Source: Pristionchus mayeri
Taxonomy: Eukaryota; Nematoda; Chromadorea; Rhabditida; Neodiplogasteridae
Length of the DNA: 64,000 nucleotides
Reading direction: 5' to 3'
Assembly (NCBI GenBank): GCA_036245805.1
Contig: BTRK01000005.1
Location: forward strand, 25,771,474 to 25,835,473
The notes beneath the pieces were generated by a model that worked only from the letters and a program-made list of their open reading frames with translations, did not search any database and was not told the origin of the DNA. How positions within the stretch are numbered: the first letter of the stretch is position 1; every line of letters begins with the position of its first letter. A program made the position numbers and the translations under genes. Below are positions 44,811-55,600 of this stretch, piece by piece.

Positions 44811-45306
44811 AACGTTTGTTCGATTCTTAGGAGTACGGCGTCATAAGAGCCTCTAGCACCGAAAAAAAACTAGCGAATCGCAAACTAGCATTTCTGTTAC
44901 TGGGAAGTTTAAAACCGCTCTTACATTAATATTTGTAATTAATTACATGTTTTTTGCTTACTTGCACAAATGGCACTCATCAAAGAATTTTATCATGTAT
45001 AAATAATGACAAAAAATGGTCTGCAACCTTGTGCAAGATGGCCCTTTTCTAAACACGTTGAAATTTTATTTTTAAAAATCTGACCCACCGAAACTTTTGT
45101 ATTATTATTTTTATTATAAATCGAAATTGCTTTCATGAATTCGGGCATGCTGAACTACCCTAAACCAAAAGGAAATTCAATTTAGTCCCATTTGAACACA
45201 GCCCTTGACCGCGACGCTTCACGCAACGCATGATCCTCACCCTGCGGTGTGACACTCGTGCTGAAAGCGTCGGCTTTTTGACTTATGTTTATTATTGTTT
45301 TTCTCT
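44811..45306. other. Spacer, no gene
   Basis: AT-rich. 45120-45240 is partly the inverse of 15890-16010. No exon. Confidence 0.4.
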
Positions 45307-45312
45307 TTATTT
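45307..45312 (-). terminator. AATAAA after a minus-strand ORF
   Basis: AATAAA about 14 bases after the TAA of the small ORF described next. In AT-rich DNA this is weak evidence alone. Confidence 0.35.
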
Positions 45313-45325
45313 GATTATTATTTTT

Positions 45326-45553
45326 TTAAACTAAAGTGAAAAGTCGAAATGGGGTAGGCATAGCTTTCAATTGCACACCAATTTGTGAATTGTTTTGCTC
45401 GTTCGTTAACACCGTTGCAGTCCCTAACGTGAAATTCAGGGATATCGCTGTGAAAACATTCAAAAATATTACGAGAACGTGAGGAATCAGGTAATTCTGA
45501 CTGGTTTTTTTTGAACGCGCGCATCTTTTCCATGAGGAATGCGGACGTTTCAT
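45326..45553 (-). CDS. Small membrane-type ORF or terminal exon
   Basis: 75 codons from ATG: a basic start MKRPHSSWKRCARSKK, one hydrophobic segment (IPHVLVIFLNVFTAISL), then NFT and NNS glycosylation-type sites. Alternatively only the part after the TTTTCACAG acceptor near 45446 is an exon. The GTCAGAATTACCTGATT stretch inside is a dispersed repeat seen at 9550, 23180, 45960 and 47090, so repeat-derived coding is likely. Confidence 0.25.
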   Translation of the reverse strand: MKRPHSSWKRCARSKKTSQNYLIPHVLVIFLNVFTAISLNFTLGTATVLTNEQNNSQIGVQLKAMPTPFRLFTLV

Positions 45554-47306
45554 TTTGCTCAATGTAAAATAAATAAATAAATATGTATTTTCTCCGGGGG
45601 CCGTGCCTGTGGTAATCCGTGGTGCAGATAGTTTTTTAACAGCTCCCGTTCGCTTTACTTTTGAATATATCTACTTTCCAGGGGCCGTGCCTCCTGGTAC
45701 TCTGTCGAATGAGAACTAATGCGTCATTCCGCACTTGATATATCAAAGGCGGCATTGCGAAATAGCTCTCATCCGACCTAGCACCTGCCTCCGTGCTATT
45801 CCTGTTAGAGCACGACTCAGGGAGCATCGGCATGGGGCATCGGAAAGGGTCCGGGTGTTGTACAATGTAAATTGGCACGGGGACCGGAGAAACTACAAAA
45901 TGAAAAATGAAACATCAGCGATATCATGGAAAAACTATGGGATTTTCAAAACGATACAGTCAGATTACCTGATGTATCTCTTTCTGAGCTGTATTCTTCA
46001 ACGCTGTTGTAGCGATATTCCCTGTATTTTCACGATCCCAGCTACTCAGTTTGCGGTCAACTAATACCCTGATTATCAGGTATGTTTTCGATGTTTAGCG
46101 GCAATGAGCAGTTTCTGGGGGGGGGGGGGGTACGACATTTCCGCAACGGAGCGCCGTTCGCATGAGAGTTGGCCTAGCGATTTGGGAATTGTTTCGCATA
46201 GATAATTTGTGTTGCCAGGCGATCTTGAGTTTCACTCCCCATCAACACGGCGGTCATGGTCCAAAACTGAAAAAAATAAATGTTAGGGTTTGATAAACAA
46301 AAACTACCAATCAATACCACAGTATCCCAGTAACTACCGTAACCTTGTTCCATGGGTCAAATATTTTTCTAAAAATCCGAAATCTACCATAAAAAGATAT
46401 TGAAGCCGTACATCTATCTCTTATTACTGTAAAATGAGATGTGATCGATTTTGTATTTTTAGAAAAATGTTTGACCCATGGAACTGGATCTGATCCACTG
46501 GGGTACTGTTGTATTGATTGGATACTGTTGTATTGATCGGCAGATTTTGTTTATCAAACCATGGCCCAACTTTCATTTCTTTTTTTTAAGTTTTGGTCCA
46601 TGCCCTCTGGTCGTTGGTGGGGTGTGAAACTTAAGATCGCTTGGTAACAAAAAATACTCCCAAGTCGTTTCATTGTTACTAGTATGTGCTCCCCTACATT
46701 TGCATATATAATCATATATATATTTTTATGCAAATGTAGGGGAGTAAACTCCCGTGAGAACGGCGCTCCGTTGCGGAAATGTCGTGTCCCCATTTCTAGG
46801 ACAGCCTCCGGACGTTTTTCCTTTCCTTATGCCGATTATCCGGGGCCGTGAATCGGTATCATGATAGCTAAATATTGAACATGTTCATATTTTTACGTGA
46901 TTATCAGGGAGTTTGCAGCTCGTTGCACAACACCCGGAGGATCAACATAGGGCTTTAGAAAACGTCCATGCGCTGTACAATTCGTGCTGCAGAATTTGCC
47001 CGCTAAACGCGGCAATAGATTCGTATCTCGCGTCGTAACGTGGCAATCAGGCAGTTCAAATTGACGATATGGCATTTGGGTGATAATCAGGCAATTCTGA
47101 CTGCACCTTTTCCCACGGGTATTTTGTCCGGAGGCTTTGATAACACGCTCGATCTATCGCAGAGTGAAATAAAAGATGTGACCGGTTAGAAGAAGCACCA
47201 GCTTATGTCAGCACGTCAGCTCAGGTAAAAATATTGTTTCCCGTGGGGAGATCCAGAGAAGTAACAAAAGAACTAGTACCGGACAAAAAGAATTTTATAT
47301 GTCGAA
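45554..47306. other. Repeat mosaic, no gene
   Basis: Blocks shared with 9800, 23100, 54.6 kb (ACCGTAACC, TTTGACCCATGGAACTGG) and 53.1 kb (GATATATCAAAGGCGG near 45738). 46310-46560 is an inverted pair of the 'CCATGGGTCAAA' block. A G-homopolymer is at 46119-46131. Confidence 0.45.
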
Positions 47307-47520
47307 CGTGATGGAAATATAGGAACGAATAAATACCGTGCAATTTCCAAAATATCACGTTTCGTGGATTACCGTGAAAATTTACATTTTTGCGACTTTG
47401 GTTATTTCATTCTTTTTCATAAAACGGATGGGTTTTTACGCTGAAATATTGCTAGAAATGCAATAAAAGCTTGTGAAAAAAACATGAATTGACGAAATCG
47501 TGCTACACGGCCCTCCGCTC

Positions 47521-48238
47521 TCTCGCTTTAGGAACGGTCACGAATATCACGCGTAGCCACGAGAAGGTCACGAGTAGCGTCGTCGCGACTCGCTAGGGGA
47601 CAACATTCAAACCTTATTTCTCGCGGCCGCGGGAAATATGATGGCGCGTTGCCGTAGGCGTGCGGTTGAGCGTCTCTGATTGGTCAGAATTTAGACTCCG
47701 CCCACGAAATCGGCAAAAACGAGAAAATCCAACAACACGGCCCGTTAAAACCGCCGGGATCAGCAACGCGCAAGAAATGCGCAATGCGTTCGCTGCGAGA
47801 CAATAAAAATGCCAGAATGAATATTCTGCGAGCGTTAAATTTTGGGTTAAAAATATTATTTCTTTATATGATCTACTCTGGAGAATGACAGAGAATATAA
47901 TTATTACAAAGAAGTAATGCAAAACGCCATTCACTCGAAATAAATTGGCTAAAACCAATTTTGATACGTTCAACTCACTCTCTTAAAACCGTGCTAAGTA
48001 GCTTTGCCATGTATGCATTCTCACAGACTTGTCTTATAAACTGTAGGTTTTAAATATAAGCAAAATTTTATATTAGCAATTAAAAATGTTTTTTGGGTCG
48101 ATTTTACAGAAATGTAAAACACGTGATAAAAACATTCATAGCCAGATTTGAGCTGACTCGGGCATACAATTGGATTCAGAATATAAGCGTCTATCAATTG
48201 TGGGTTTTTAAAATTTAAAATAATGCTTTGTTTGTTAA
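47521..48238. other. Interior of the palindrome, no gene called
   Basis: GC-rich at 47530-47780 (GATTGGTCAGAATTTAGACT, CCGCCCACG), then AT-rich. A 119-codon minus-strand frame (47614-47973) has no recognised domain or splice support. Confidence 0.35.
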
Positions 48239-49738
48239 AGTTACCAGACGAGGACAAAATTGACTCCCTATTTTTTGTTCTCCGTCGAATAGCCGATGGC
48301 TAAATTATTAGGTTGAGCCCCTAAAGTTTTGCGCGATTTTGACTAAAGTGCATCCTGATATCTAACATCGTTCGCTGTTGCCCAATCAACTCAGATCTTG
48401 TAGTGCTAGATAGGGGCATTAATACTCTCCTTAGCGCACACTATCATAGATATGCCCGACCAAGGGAAATAAAACAGCGATGCAGCAAACTTCATCTGGC
48501 TAACCAACGACATTACTTTTCAAAGTATTATAATTTTTTTTTGAACGGTCTTTTAGAACCCTATGTTAACGACAGTTGTAAAGCGTGACTGGCCTATATT
48601 GTACTGGTAATGTTGAGACTGATCAGCCTTAAAGGGCCTATTAGAAATATGCTCGAAATCAGAATTTGAGTTTTCATGAAGAATGTCAAGATAAGTTTTA
48701 GGGGTACTGTATCTATACCGATAGTTCTTGAAATTTCAATTATTTATGAATGTGAACTACCTTTCTAGTACAAGTCAAAATTCTCCTTGGGAGAGAATGC
48801 GGATCTCCATTCATGAACAGGTTCATGAACAGGTTTTTCGGATTTTAGGTGTCCAATGTAGAACATCGAAATACACACTTTCGCCTTTTTTGTGCTATCC
48901 ACGTGGTTCGAAGGGCGGTTCTTTCGTGTTAATATTAACGAACAACGCTTGCCCTATCACTCACTAATTGGGAATATTGTGGAGGTCGCTACTTTTTCTA
49001 GGGTTAACCGTGCCTGAAGGCCCTCCATATCAGTGTTTTCGACATTTTCATTGAAAAATAATTCAGGTTCAAATGCCACTTTTTTAGATGAGAAAGCCAA
49101 GTGGGCTCTTAAATATCGTTGCAATAGAGAACCCTGTAAGTAATGATAACAGCGCGCATAGGTAGCTGTCAGTCTCGTTAATCCGCGAAACAGGTGATTT
49201 GTTCGAGGGAACTCTGATTTTTTCAAGTACCCGTGATTTATTGACTTATACGAAGCGTATACTGCATTCCACAGCTTTCTATTTTTGATACTAGGCCTCG
49301 TTCTTCTGAATAAACGTTATGAGCTTCTATCTAAAAATTTCTCGGCAAAGTACAGCAATTGAAAAGAAAATTAATATTTTTCTGAAAAATCCAAAGTTAC
49401 GCAGACCTTGATTTCTCGCAAAGTAGAGTTATTTGCTCTAGTTAAAATATATTATTCTAAAGGTTGAACATGTCCCTATATATCGACATCAGGACAAGAG
49501 ATGGTTATTTTAGCAAAAGAAACTGCACGAACTCAAAATTGACGGCCAAAATCGCGCAAAACTTTAGGCTCAACTTAATAGTTGAGAATGAATATACAAA
49601 AATGCTAAAAATCAATAATAGCCTCAAGGAATGGCCGGAAATGATCAGCGTAATCCTGCGCTCTCTCATTTTTGCATACTCTCTCGTACACGCGACCAGA
49701 TCAGGGTCAGATCAGGGTTTCGTCCTCGTCCGGTAACT
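48239..49738. mobile_element. TTAA MITE enlarged by a mariner insertion
   Basis: Ends AGTTACCAGACGAGGACAAA and the complement of AGTTACCGGACGAGGACG, flanked by TTAA at 48235-48238 and 49739-49742. The outer ~70 and ~160 bases match the 217 bp copy at 16930-17146. The extra ~1.27 kb is a separate element. Confidence 0.85.
48308..49578. mobile_element. Mariner-like element, degenerate
   Basis: Ends TTAGGTTGAGCCCCTAAAG and complement, flanked by TA (48306-48307, 49579-49580). The length of 1271 bp is that of a full mariner. No intact transposase is left. A minus-strand frame around 48957-49226 ends with FFNEN...LEKVATSTIFPIS, which may be a decayed relative of the mariner C-terminal FF...RWQKVI...G pattern. 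Confidence 0.75.
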
Positions 49739-50033
49739 TTAATTAAAAATCGAAAACATCCAAAACACGAAATCCAGGTGCAGAGCCGGCACATGTTTTG
49801 TTAAAATTCTTACAAATTATGCCGTATTTGCTGCACTCCTAACAAAATATTTTATTCGTGGACTGGTCTGCGTCACGGCCGCAACGCGGTCTGACCGGAC
49901 TTTTTCCACTGTTTAACGGGCCGTGAACGGCGCCAATCTCCGTGGTGCTAAGACCCTGTTACGACTATTTCATCAATTCATGTTTTTTTCACAAGCTTTT
50001 ATTGCATTTCTAGCAATATTCCAGTGTAAAAAC

Positions 50034-50355
50034 TAGTGTTGTTATTCCGAGTTGCTCGCCACTCGCGAGTCAAAAAAACAAATCGACTCGCGAGTCGATT
50101 TGATTTTCACCTCTCCTTATCTTCTCTCAATTGGATTTTGAGCGGTTTGAGAAATTCGATTGAGTTTCATTGATCACCCAAGATGAGTTCGTTCCTCGCG
50201 TCAGACAGAACAAAGAAATCGACTCGCGAGTTGTTTTCGACTCGCGAGTCGATTTGTTGTTGTGACTCGCGAGCAACAGACCGTTCCGAGTCAATCGAAA
50301 ATGAACTCGGCGAGCGCGAGCAACTCGCGAGTTCGACTCGAGCAAAACAACACTA
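50034..50355. mobile_element. hAT-like MITE with clustered ACTCGCGAGT palindromes
   Basis: Ends TAGTGTTGTT and AACAACACTA, flanked by the exact 8 bp duplication GTAAAAAC (50026-50033 and 50356-50363), as hAT transposases produce. The body contains six copies of ACTCGCGAGT or one-base variants. The other arm of the host palindrome lacks it. Confidence 0.9.
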
Positions 50356-50498
50356 GTAAAAACCCATCCGTTCTGTGAAAACATATATGAAAAAATGCAA
50401 ATAAGCAAAAAAGTCGCAAAAATGTAAATTCACCATAATCCACGAAACGTGATATTTTTTGGAAATTGCACGGTATACGTTCCTATACTTCCACCACG

Positions 50499-52116
50499 TA
50501 CGGTAGTGCGTAAACCACATCTGTAAAATCCGCGATGGTGACCAGTGGTCAGTCACTGACCACCATTGACCACCATTGTGACCAGTCACTGACCACCATT
50601 TGTTATTTGAAAAAAAAACAACTATTTTTGGGCCACACAGAGATTAGGGTCAATATTTTTTTTTAAACATCTTACCTGAATGAAAATGAGAATAAATTGC
50701 GAGATACAGAGCATATTAATAAGAGAGAGAGGACTCGAACACCAAAACTGAAATAAAGGATTCTCTCTGGTTAAGATATAAGAGAGACTATGTCAGTGAG
50801 TGAACTTATTTGTGAAGGCCCCCAGCAAGCTCAAAAATCGTAATCGACCAAAATGTGCATACATATAGTGCTCGGTAAGTATAGCACGGGGCACTCCTCG
50901 ATTCACCCACATCCGTCTAAAATGGGCCATGCTAATGTATGTATTTCGCTATTTTTCAAAAGTTTCTTTTGCGCAACTATTTGAAATGATTGATATCTTG
51001 AGAAATAGACAAAGCCATGCATGCCAAGTTTCATTTCAATCCATTTTTAACTAGTTGAAAAAATGGAAACGTAGACAGTTTTGAAACAATTAAAAGTAGT
51101 CGCTAATAGTTTAAGAATTTTTTTTTTCGATCGCCAATTAAATCATGTAGGCTACATGGACTCTTACCGCAGCATCGATCTGAAACGATGTAACGATTGA
51201 TCTGGATTACCGTAACTTGTGTTCAAGAACGTCCGGGGACGGGTTTCGAAATTCTATTTATTCTCGTCAACTTGCCTCATAGAGAACTGCATGTAGTCTA
51301 CATGATTTAAGATAGCGTTAGAACTATTTCCATCTTACTTTGAGCACGGTATGCAATCGCCATTATCTGTGGACTTTTTTCGGATCGCTCTCGGCCTCAA
51401 GAGCCTCTCACAACGCTCAGCTGCTACGCTTTTTACCAGTTTTAGGTACCATGGTGCGTTGCATGGTGCGCAGGGTGCAATGACGGTTTATGTGATTTGT
51501 TAAAAATGCATCATGGAGTTGGTTTATAGTACCCACGGAATACTGCTGGTTATCTTCGTAAAGCCGAAAGGGGGGACAGGGGGGGACAGGAGTCCTCTTC
51601 GCGCTTCCCCATTCACTCACTCTACTAGTTGTCTATTTCTCACACTGCTTTATTGATTCACGTTCTTCACGTTCTATCGATTGTCGATTTCCACTCCTAA
51701 TAGTTCTCTTTTCATGTGGTTTTACTGACTGATTATGGGCTGTGGCCCGTAACGTCTCGCCGATAAACGCTGATGCGCTATCCCCCTCCTTCCCCCCCCC
51801 CCCTTTCGGCATTACGAATATAACAAGCAGTACTTCTACGCCATGACAGGAATCACCGAGTATCCCCTTCTTTTGACCCACGGAATAATAGTTGGCCCAA
51901 GGCTAATTATTGATTGGTATAGTGTAGTTTTAAGATCAAAATCATATATCTGATCGACGGAATAATAATTGACCCAAGGCTAATCATTGATTGTTATACG
52001 GTAGTTCATATGCATGACACACGGAATATAGGTTGAACCAAGGATAACTGTGGTGGTATACGATAGGGTGACGGACAGATACTACGGTATGTCTTTATAC
52101 AGTAACGACTAATTTT
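50499..52116. other. No supported gene; short repeats
   Basis: 50520-50600 is a run of GTGACCAGTCACTGACCACCATT units. 51125-51320 is bounded by inverse CAATTAAATCATGTAGGCTAC / GTAGTCTACATGATTTAAG-type ends, probably a MITE. 51880-52040 has two copies of ACGGAATAATARTTGRCCCAAGGCTAAT. Confidence 0.45.
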
Positions 52117-52330
52117 CGGACACTTTCCTACTTCCGCGCCAGGCTCCTCCCCCTCCCCTCCCCCGCTCTATCTTTAGCTCGCCCCTCGTCCCTCCATTGG
52201 CCTCTCCCTAGACCGCGCGCTCGGTATGCCCCTCCCCTCTCTCCCTCGCGCCTTTCGCACTTGCCTTTCCCACGCTCTCTCTCGGCTCTCCCCGCATTCT
52301 CTCACCCGGCGTGACTAGAGCGCGCCGACA
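52117..52330 (-). repeat. GC-rich dispersed repeat, copy 3 (inverse, partial)
   Basis: Complement of the 37010-37250 part of copy 2 (CCTACTTCCGCGCCAGGCTC to CACCCGGCGTGACTAG). Confidence 0.75.
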
Positions 52331-52642
52331 GAGCACCCCACCCAATTCCCAGGATTGAGAAAGCCAGGCTGAATCGTTGAAGACAGAAATGAACGCTTGT
52401 ATAGAGGAAGATCATTTCGCATTCGCGTGAGCGAGGAGACCGGCTTCTCATTGTAGGGAAATAAAACAACATACGTGCAATTAATGAAATAATGTGAGAT
52501 AAATGAAATTAGCTGCTGACCCGATGAACACTCAAGGTAAGAATGGAGAAGAGGAATGGGAGGGGAGGGAGAGGGAAAATGGTGTGGTCCCGTCAAGTGA
52601 ACAAGTCCCGATCCCGAATAAAGTCTATTTTTCAAGATTGAA

Positions 52643-52918
52643 ATGGAAGTGAAAGAGAAAATTTCGAAAAATTGCGAAATACCCTATATTAGCATGGGGC
52701 ATTTTATTAGACAGTGCGATCTGGACGACTCAGAAAGTGACCTCGTGCTATACTCACCGAGCATTACTTGTATGCACATTTTGGAGAAATACGATATTTA
52801 TGAGGCTGTTCGCGATAGATTCTACAACGAATCCCAAAAAATAGAACCCACGAAAACATGTTTTCTAGGGGTAGTTTTCGGTGCTGAAAATCTTCATTTA
52901 GCAAGAATCGTTCATTGA
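52643..52918 (+). CDS. Unidentified first-exon-like ORF
   Basis: ATG lies 8 bases after TATTTTTCAAG, the layout of a nematode spliced-leader acceptor. The frame reads MEVKEKISKNCEIP, MGHFIRQCDLDDSESDLV, HILEKYDIYEAVRDRFYNE, with balanced, acidic composition. From about codon 55 on it lies in the left arm of the palindrome at 52.8-53.9 kb, so the true 3' part is lost or spliced out. No family recognised. Confidence 0.35.
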   Translation: MEVKEKISKNCEIPYISMGHFIRQCDLDDSESDLVLYSPSITCMHILEKYDIYEAVRDRFYNESQKIEPTKTCFLGVVFGAENLHLARIVH

Positions 52919-53880
52919 AGATCGGGTGATGCCATGTCGCTGCCGATCAAACCTATTTTTTCGCATTTCTGAGACTCAACATACACAATGAAGCTCGACA
53001 TCTCGCGTACCCGAACAGAATTTCGTTCATCGACTGCTGGTGTGGTGCCATGTCACTTTCGGCCAAAACTACTTTTCGCTTGGGGGCGTAGTTTTTGATG
53101 CGACACTAAGCCGAATGAGAGCAATGGCGTCATGCATATATGATATATCAAAGGCGGTATGACGTCATTGCTCTCATCCGACCTCGTGCCTTTCGATGCT
53201 GAGCATCGTGGCATACTTCACTTATGATGAATTGTACATGGAATGTCAGTGTGGTGTCATGCTAATTGAGGCAAAACTATATAAAACTCGGCAAAAACTC
53301 GAAGCGTGTTTTTTTTCTTCTAGAGAATAAAGAACACTCCTGTCGAATGAAATACATCGATCTACGCATCAAAATTCTGCTCGGGAACGCGAGGTTTCGT
53401 GCTTCAGCCGTGTGCTTCGAGTTTTTGCCGAGTTTTATATAGTTTTTGCGTCAATTAGCATGACACCACACTGACATTCCATGTACAATTCATCATAAAT
53501 GAAGTATGCCACGATGCTCAGCATCGAAAGGCACTAGGTCGGATGAGAGCAATGGCGTCATACCGCCTTTGATATATCATATATGCATGACGCCATTGCT
53601 CTCATTCGGCTTAGTGTCGCATCAAAAACTACGCCTCCAAGCGAAAAGTAGTTTTGGCCGAAAGTGACATGGCACCGCACCAGCAGTCGATGAACGAAAT
53701 TCTGTTCGGGTACGCGAGATGTCGAGCTTCATTGTGTATGTTGAGTCTCAGAAATGCGAAAAAAACAGGTTTGATCGGCAGCGACATGGCATCACCCGAT
53801 CTTCAATGAACGATTCTTGCTAAATGAAGATTTTCAGTACCGAAAACTACCCCTAGAAAACATGTTTTCGTGGGTTCCAT
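52840..53880. mobile_element. Long, very similar palindrome
   Basis: Arms 52840-53308 and 53414-53880 are nearly identical inverted copies around a ~105 bp loop. They include CTCTCATCCGACCTCGTGCC, GATATATCAAAGGCGGTATG and the complement. Similarity continues weakly outward to about 52798 and 53972 with an indel, inside ORF-like sequence on both sides. No ORF and no tRNA-like box. Confidence 0.85.
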
Positions 53881-53929
53881 TTTTGGGTTGTTCCGAGGCC
53901 TCAGTACGAGTTGTTGAATCTATCGCGGA

Positions 53930-54518
53930 TGGCTTAATATGTCCAGCGGCTCAGATAGTGCCTCATAAATCCTACTGCATAAGCGAAGACAATGTAACTG
54001 TTTGTAGTGACAGAAATGACTCACAGCGAAAAGAGCATGGTAGATGTTACCTGGTTGGGCAGAGATCGTTCTTAACTGAAAGAAGAAACTTAGAAAGAGA
54101 AGGTGGGAGGCAAATACTTTATTAGATATTGGGACAGCCTTGTATCTCTTGCCTCCATCTATCTCAACAACTGTCCCCTCAGGATACGGAGCTGCATGTC
54201 GAGACCAACTGCAGAGAATCACTCTCTCAACCATTAAGAACAATTTCATTCTTCACCGTAAAACGTGACTACACTTATAAACCAAATGTCAACTCTCTAG
54301 CTCTACGGAGAACGGAGATACGCGATTAATTCAAATCTGATGTCATTTCCGAGAGACCTAACGGTTAGTTTCACAGAATATAGCGTAAGTAAAAGAAGCA
54401 AATAAGAAACTGACATAATTGTAGGATGAGGAATTGTGTGTACAACGACAGGGATCTTCTTGGCCAGATTGGATGTGATGGTGGTAGCAGTGGGAGGTTC
54501 TTCTTCCCATCGGCCCAT
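53930..54518 (-). CDS. Unidentified spliced-gene candidate
   Basis: Minus strand. A frame from ATG at 54518 reads MGRWEEEPPTATTITSNLAK, KIPVVVHTIPHPTIM and a hydrophobic stretch. A second block after a CTCTGCAG acceptor (about 54212) reads SRHAAPYPEGTVVEIDGG, and a 42 bp intron candidate (GTATTTGCC...TTCTTTCAG) joins it to LRTISAQP. The exon links are guesses: the first join needs a weak GTCTCT donor. No family recognised. It lies between the palindrome and the foldback at 54548. Confidence 0.3.
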
Positions 54519-54547
54519 ATGGATTGCGCTACTGCATTGTGTTTATA

Positions 54548-55598
54548 GGTGTCCACGCCGGCGGCGACCCCAATGAACATGAACTATTCATGGTTGCGCA
54601 TACCCTGTGACAGGGTATGCGCAACCATGAACCCCGGGTCATGGTCAAAAATCGATTGAGAGGTCAAGACTAGGTACCGTACCCAATCGATAGTACAGTA
54701 CCCTCAGATACCGTATATCACTACCGTAACCCACGAATATCGCAAACTAACTTTATTTTTAAAAAATCCTGGTACCGTGTCCAATCGATTATACAGTACC
54801 CAAGCAACTACCGTAACCCAGTTCCTTGGGTCAGTTCCAGTTCCGTGGGACAAACATTTTTCTAAAAATTGTAAGGATTTTTCTAAAAATCCCAAATCAA
54901 TCGCAAAATGATTCTACAATAATTGGAGATACGTAAGTATAATTTAAAATAATTGTTTGCTCGATTTTGGATTTTTAGAAAAATGTTTGACCCAAGGAAC
55001 TGGATCTGACCCAAGGAACTGGGTTACGGTAGTTACTTGGGTACTGTATAATCGATTGGACGCGATACCAGGACTTTTTAAAAATAAAGTTAGTTTGCGA
55101 TATTCGTGGGTTACGGTAGTGATATATGGTATCTTGGGGTACTGTACTATCGATTGGGTACGGTACCTAGTATTGACCAACCATTAACCTACCAATCGAT
55201 TTTTTGTCCATGACCCGGGGTTCATGCTTGCGCATACCCTGTCACAGGGTATGCGCAACCATGAACCCCGGGTCATGGAAATTTCAGAAAAAAATTAAGT
55301 CAGTTCACGATAGCCAGTTATGGTACTGTACTTGGGTTACTGTAACTAGGCTACGGTAAGACGGCCGAGCTTTCCTGATCCGTCTTAGGTACGTTTTACC
55401 ACATCGTGGTGTGCCCACAACACTCAGATTACGGTAGTGCGGGTTACGGTAGCCGACAAATACCAGTTGTGTCGATGTACATGACGACGGTTATGGCACC
55501 TTAGGTCTATCTTCTACGACTGAGGTTTCCCGACCACCTGCCAAAAAAACCATGACCCGGGGTTCATGGTCGCGAGGTCGCCGCCAATGCTGGACAGC
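54548..55598. mobile_element. Foldback element, TA / GGTGTCC family, copy 2
   Basis: GGTGTCCACGCCGGCGGCGA at the left, complement with changes at the right, TA on both sides (54546-54547, 55599-55600). It has the TACGGTA, CAATCGATAGTACAGTACC and ACCCAGTTCCTTGGGTCA vocabulary of 11713-15144. Extra short palindromes (CATACCCTGTGACAGGGTAT) lie near both ends. Right arm enlarged by ~270 bp at 55290-55545. Confidence 0.82.
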
Positions 55599-55600
55599 TA

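Larger units (their letters stand above)
47307..50498. mobile_element. Palindromic element with nested DNA transposons
   Basis: Left arm 47307-47520, right arm 49940-50033 plus 50364-50498. Ends are CGTGATGGAAATATAGGAAC and a close complement; internal blocks are ATATCACGTTTCGTGG and CAATAAAAGCTTGTGAAAAA. Inside lie a TTAA element (48239-49738) and, in the right arm, a hAT-like MITE (50034-50355). Confidence 0.75.
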
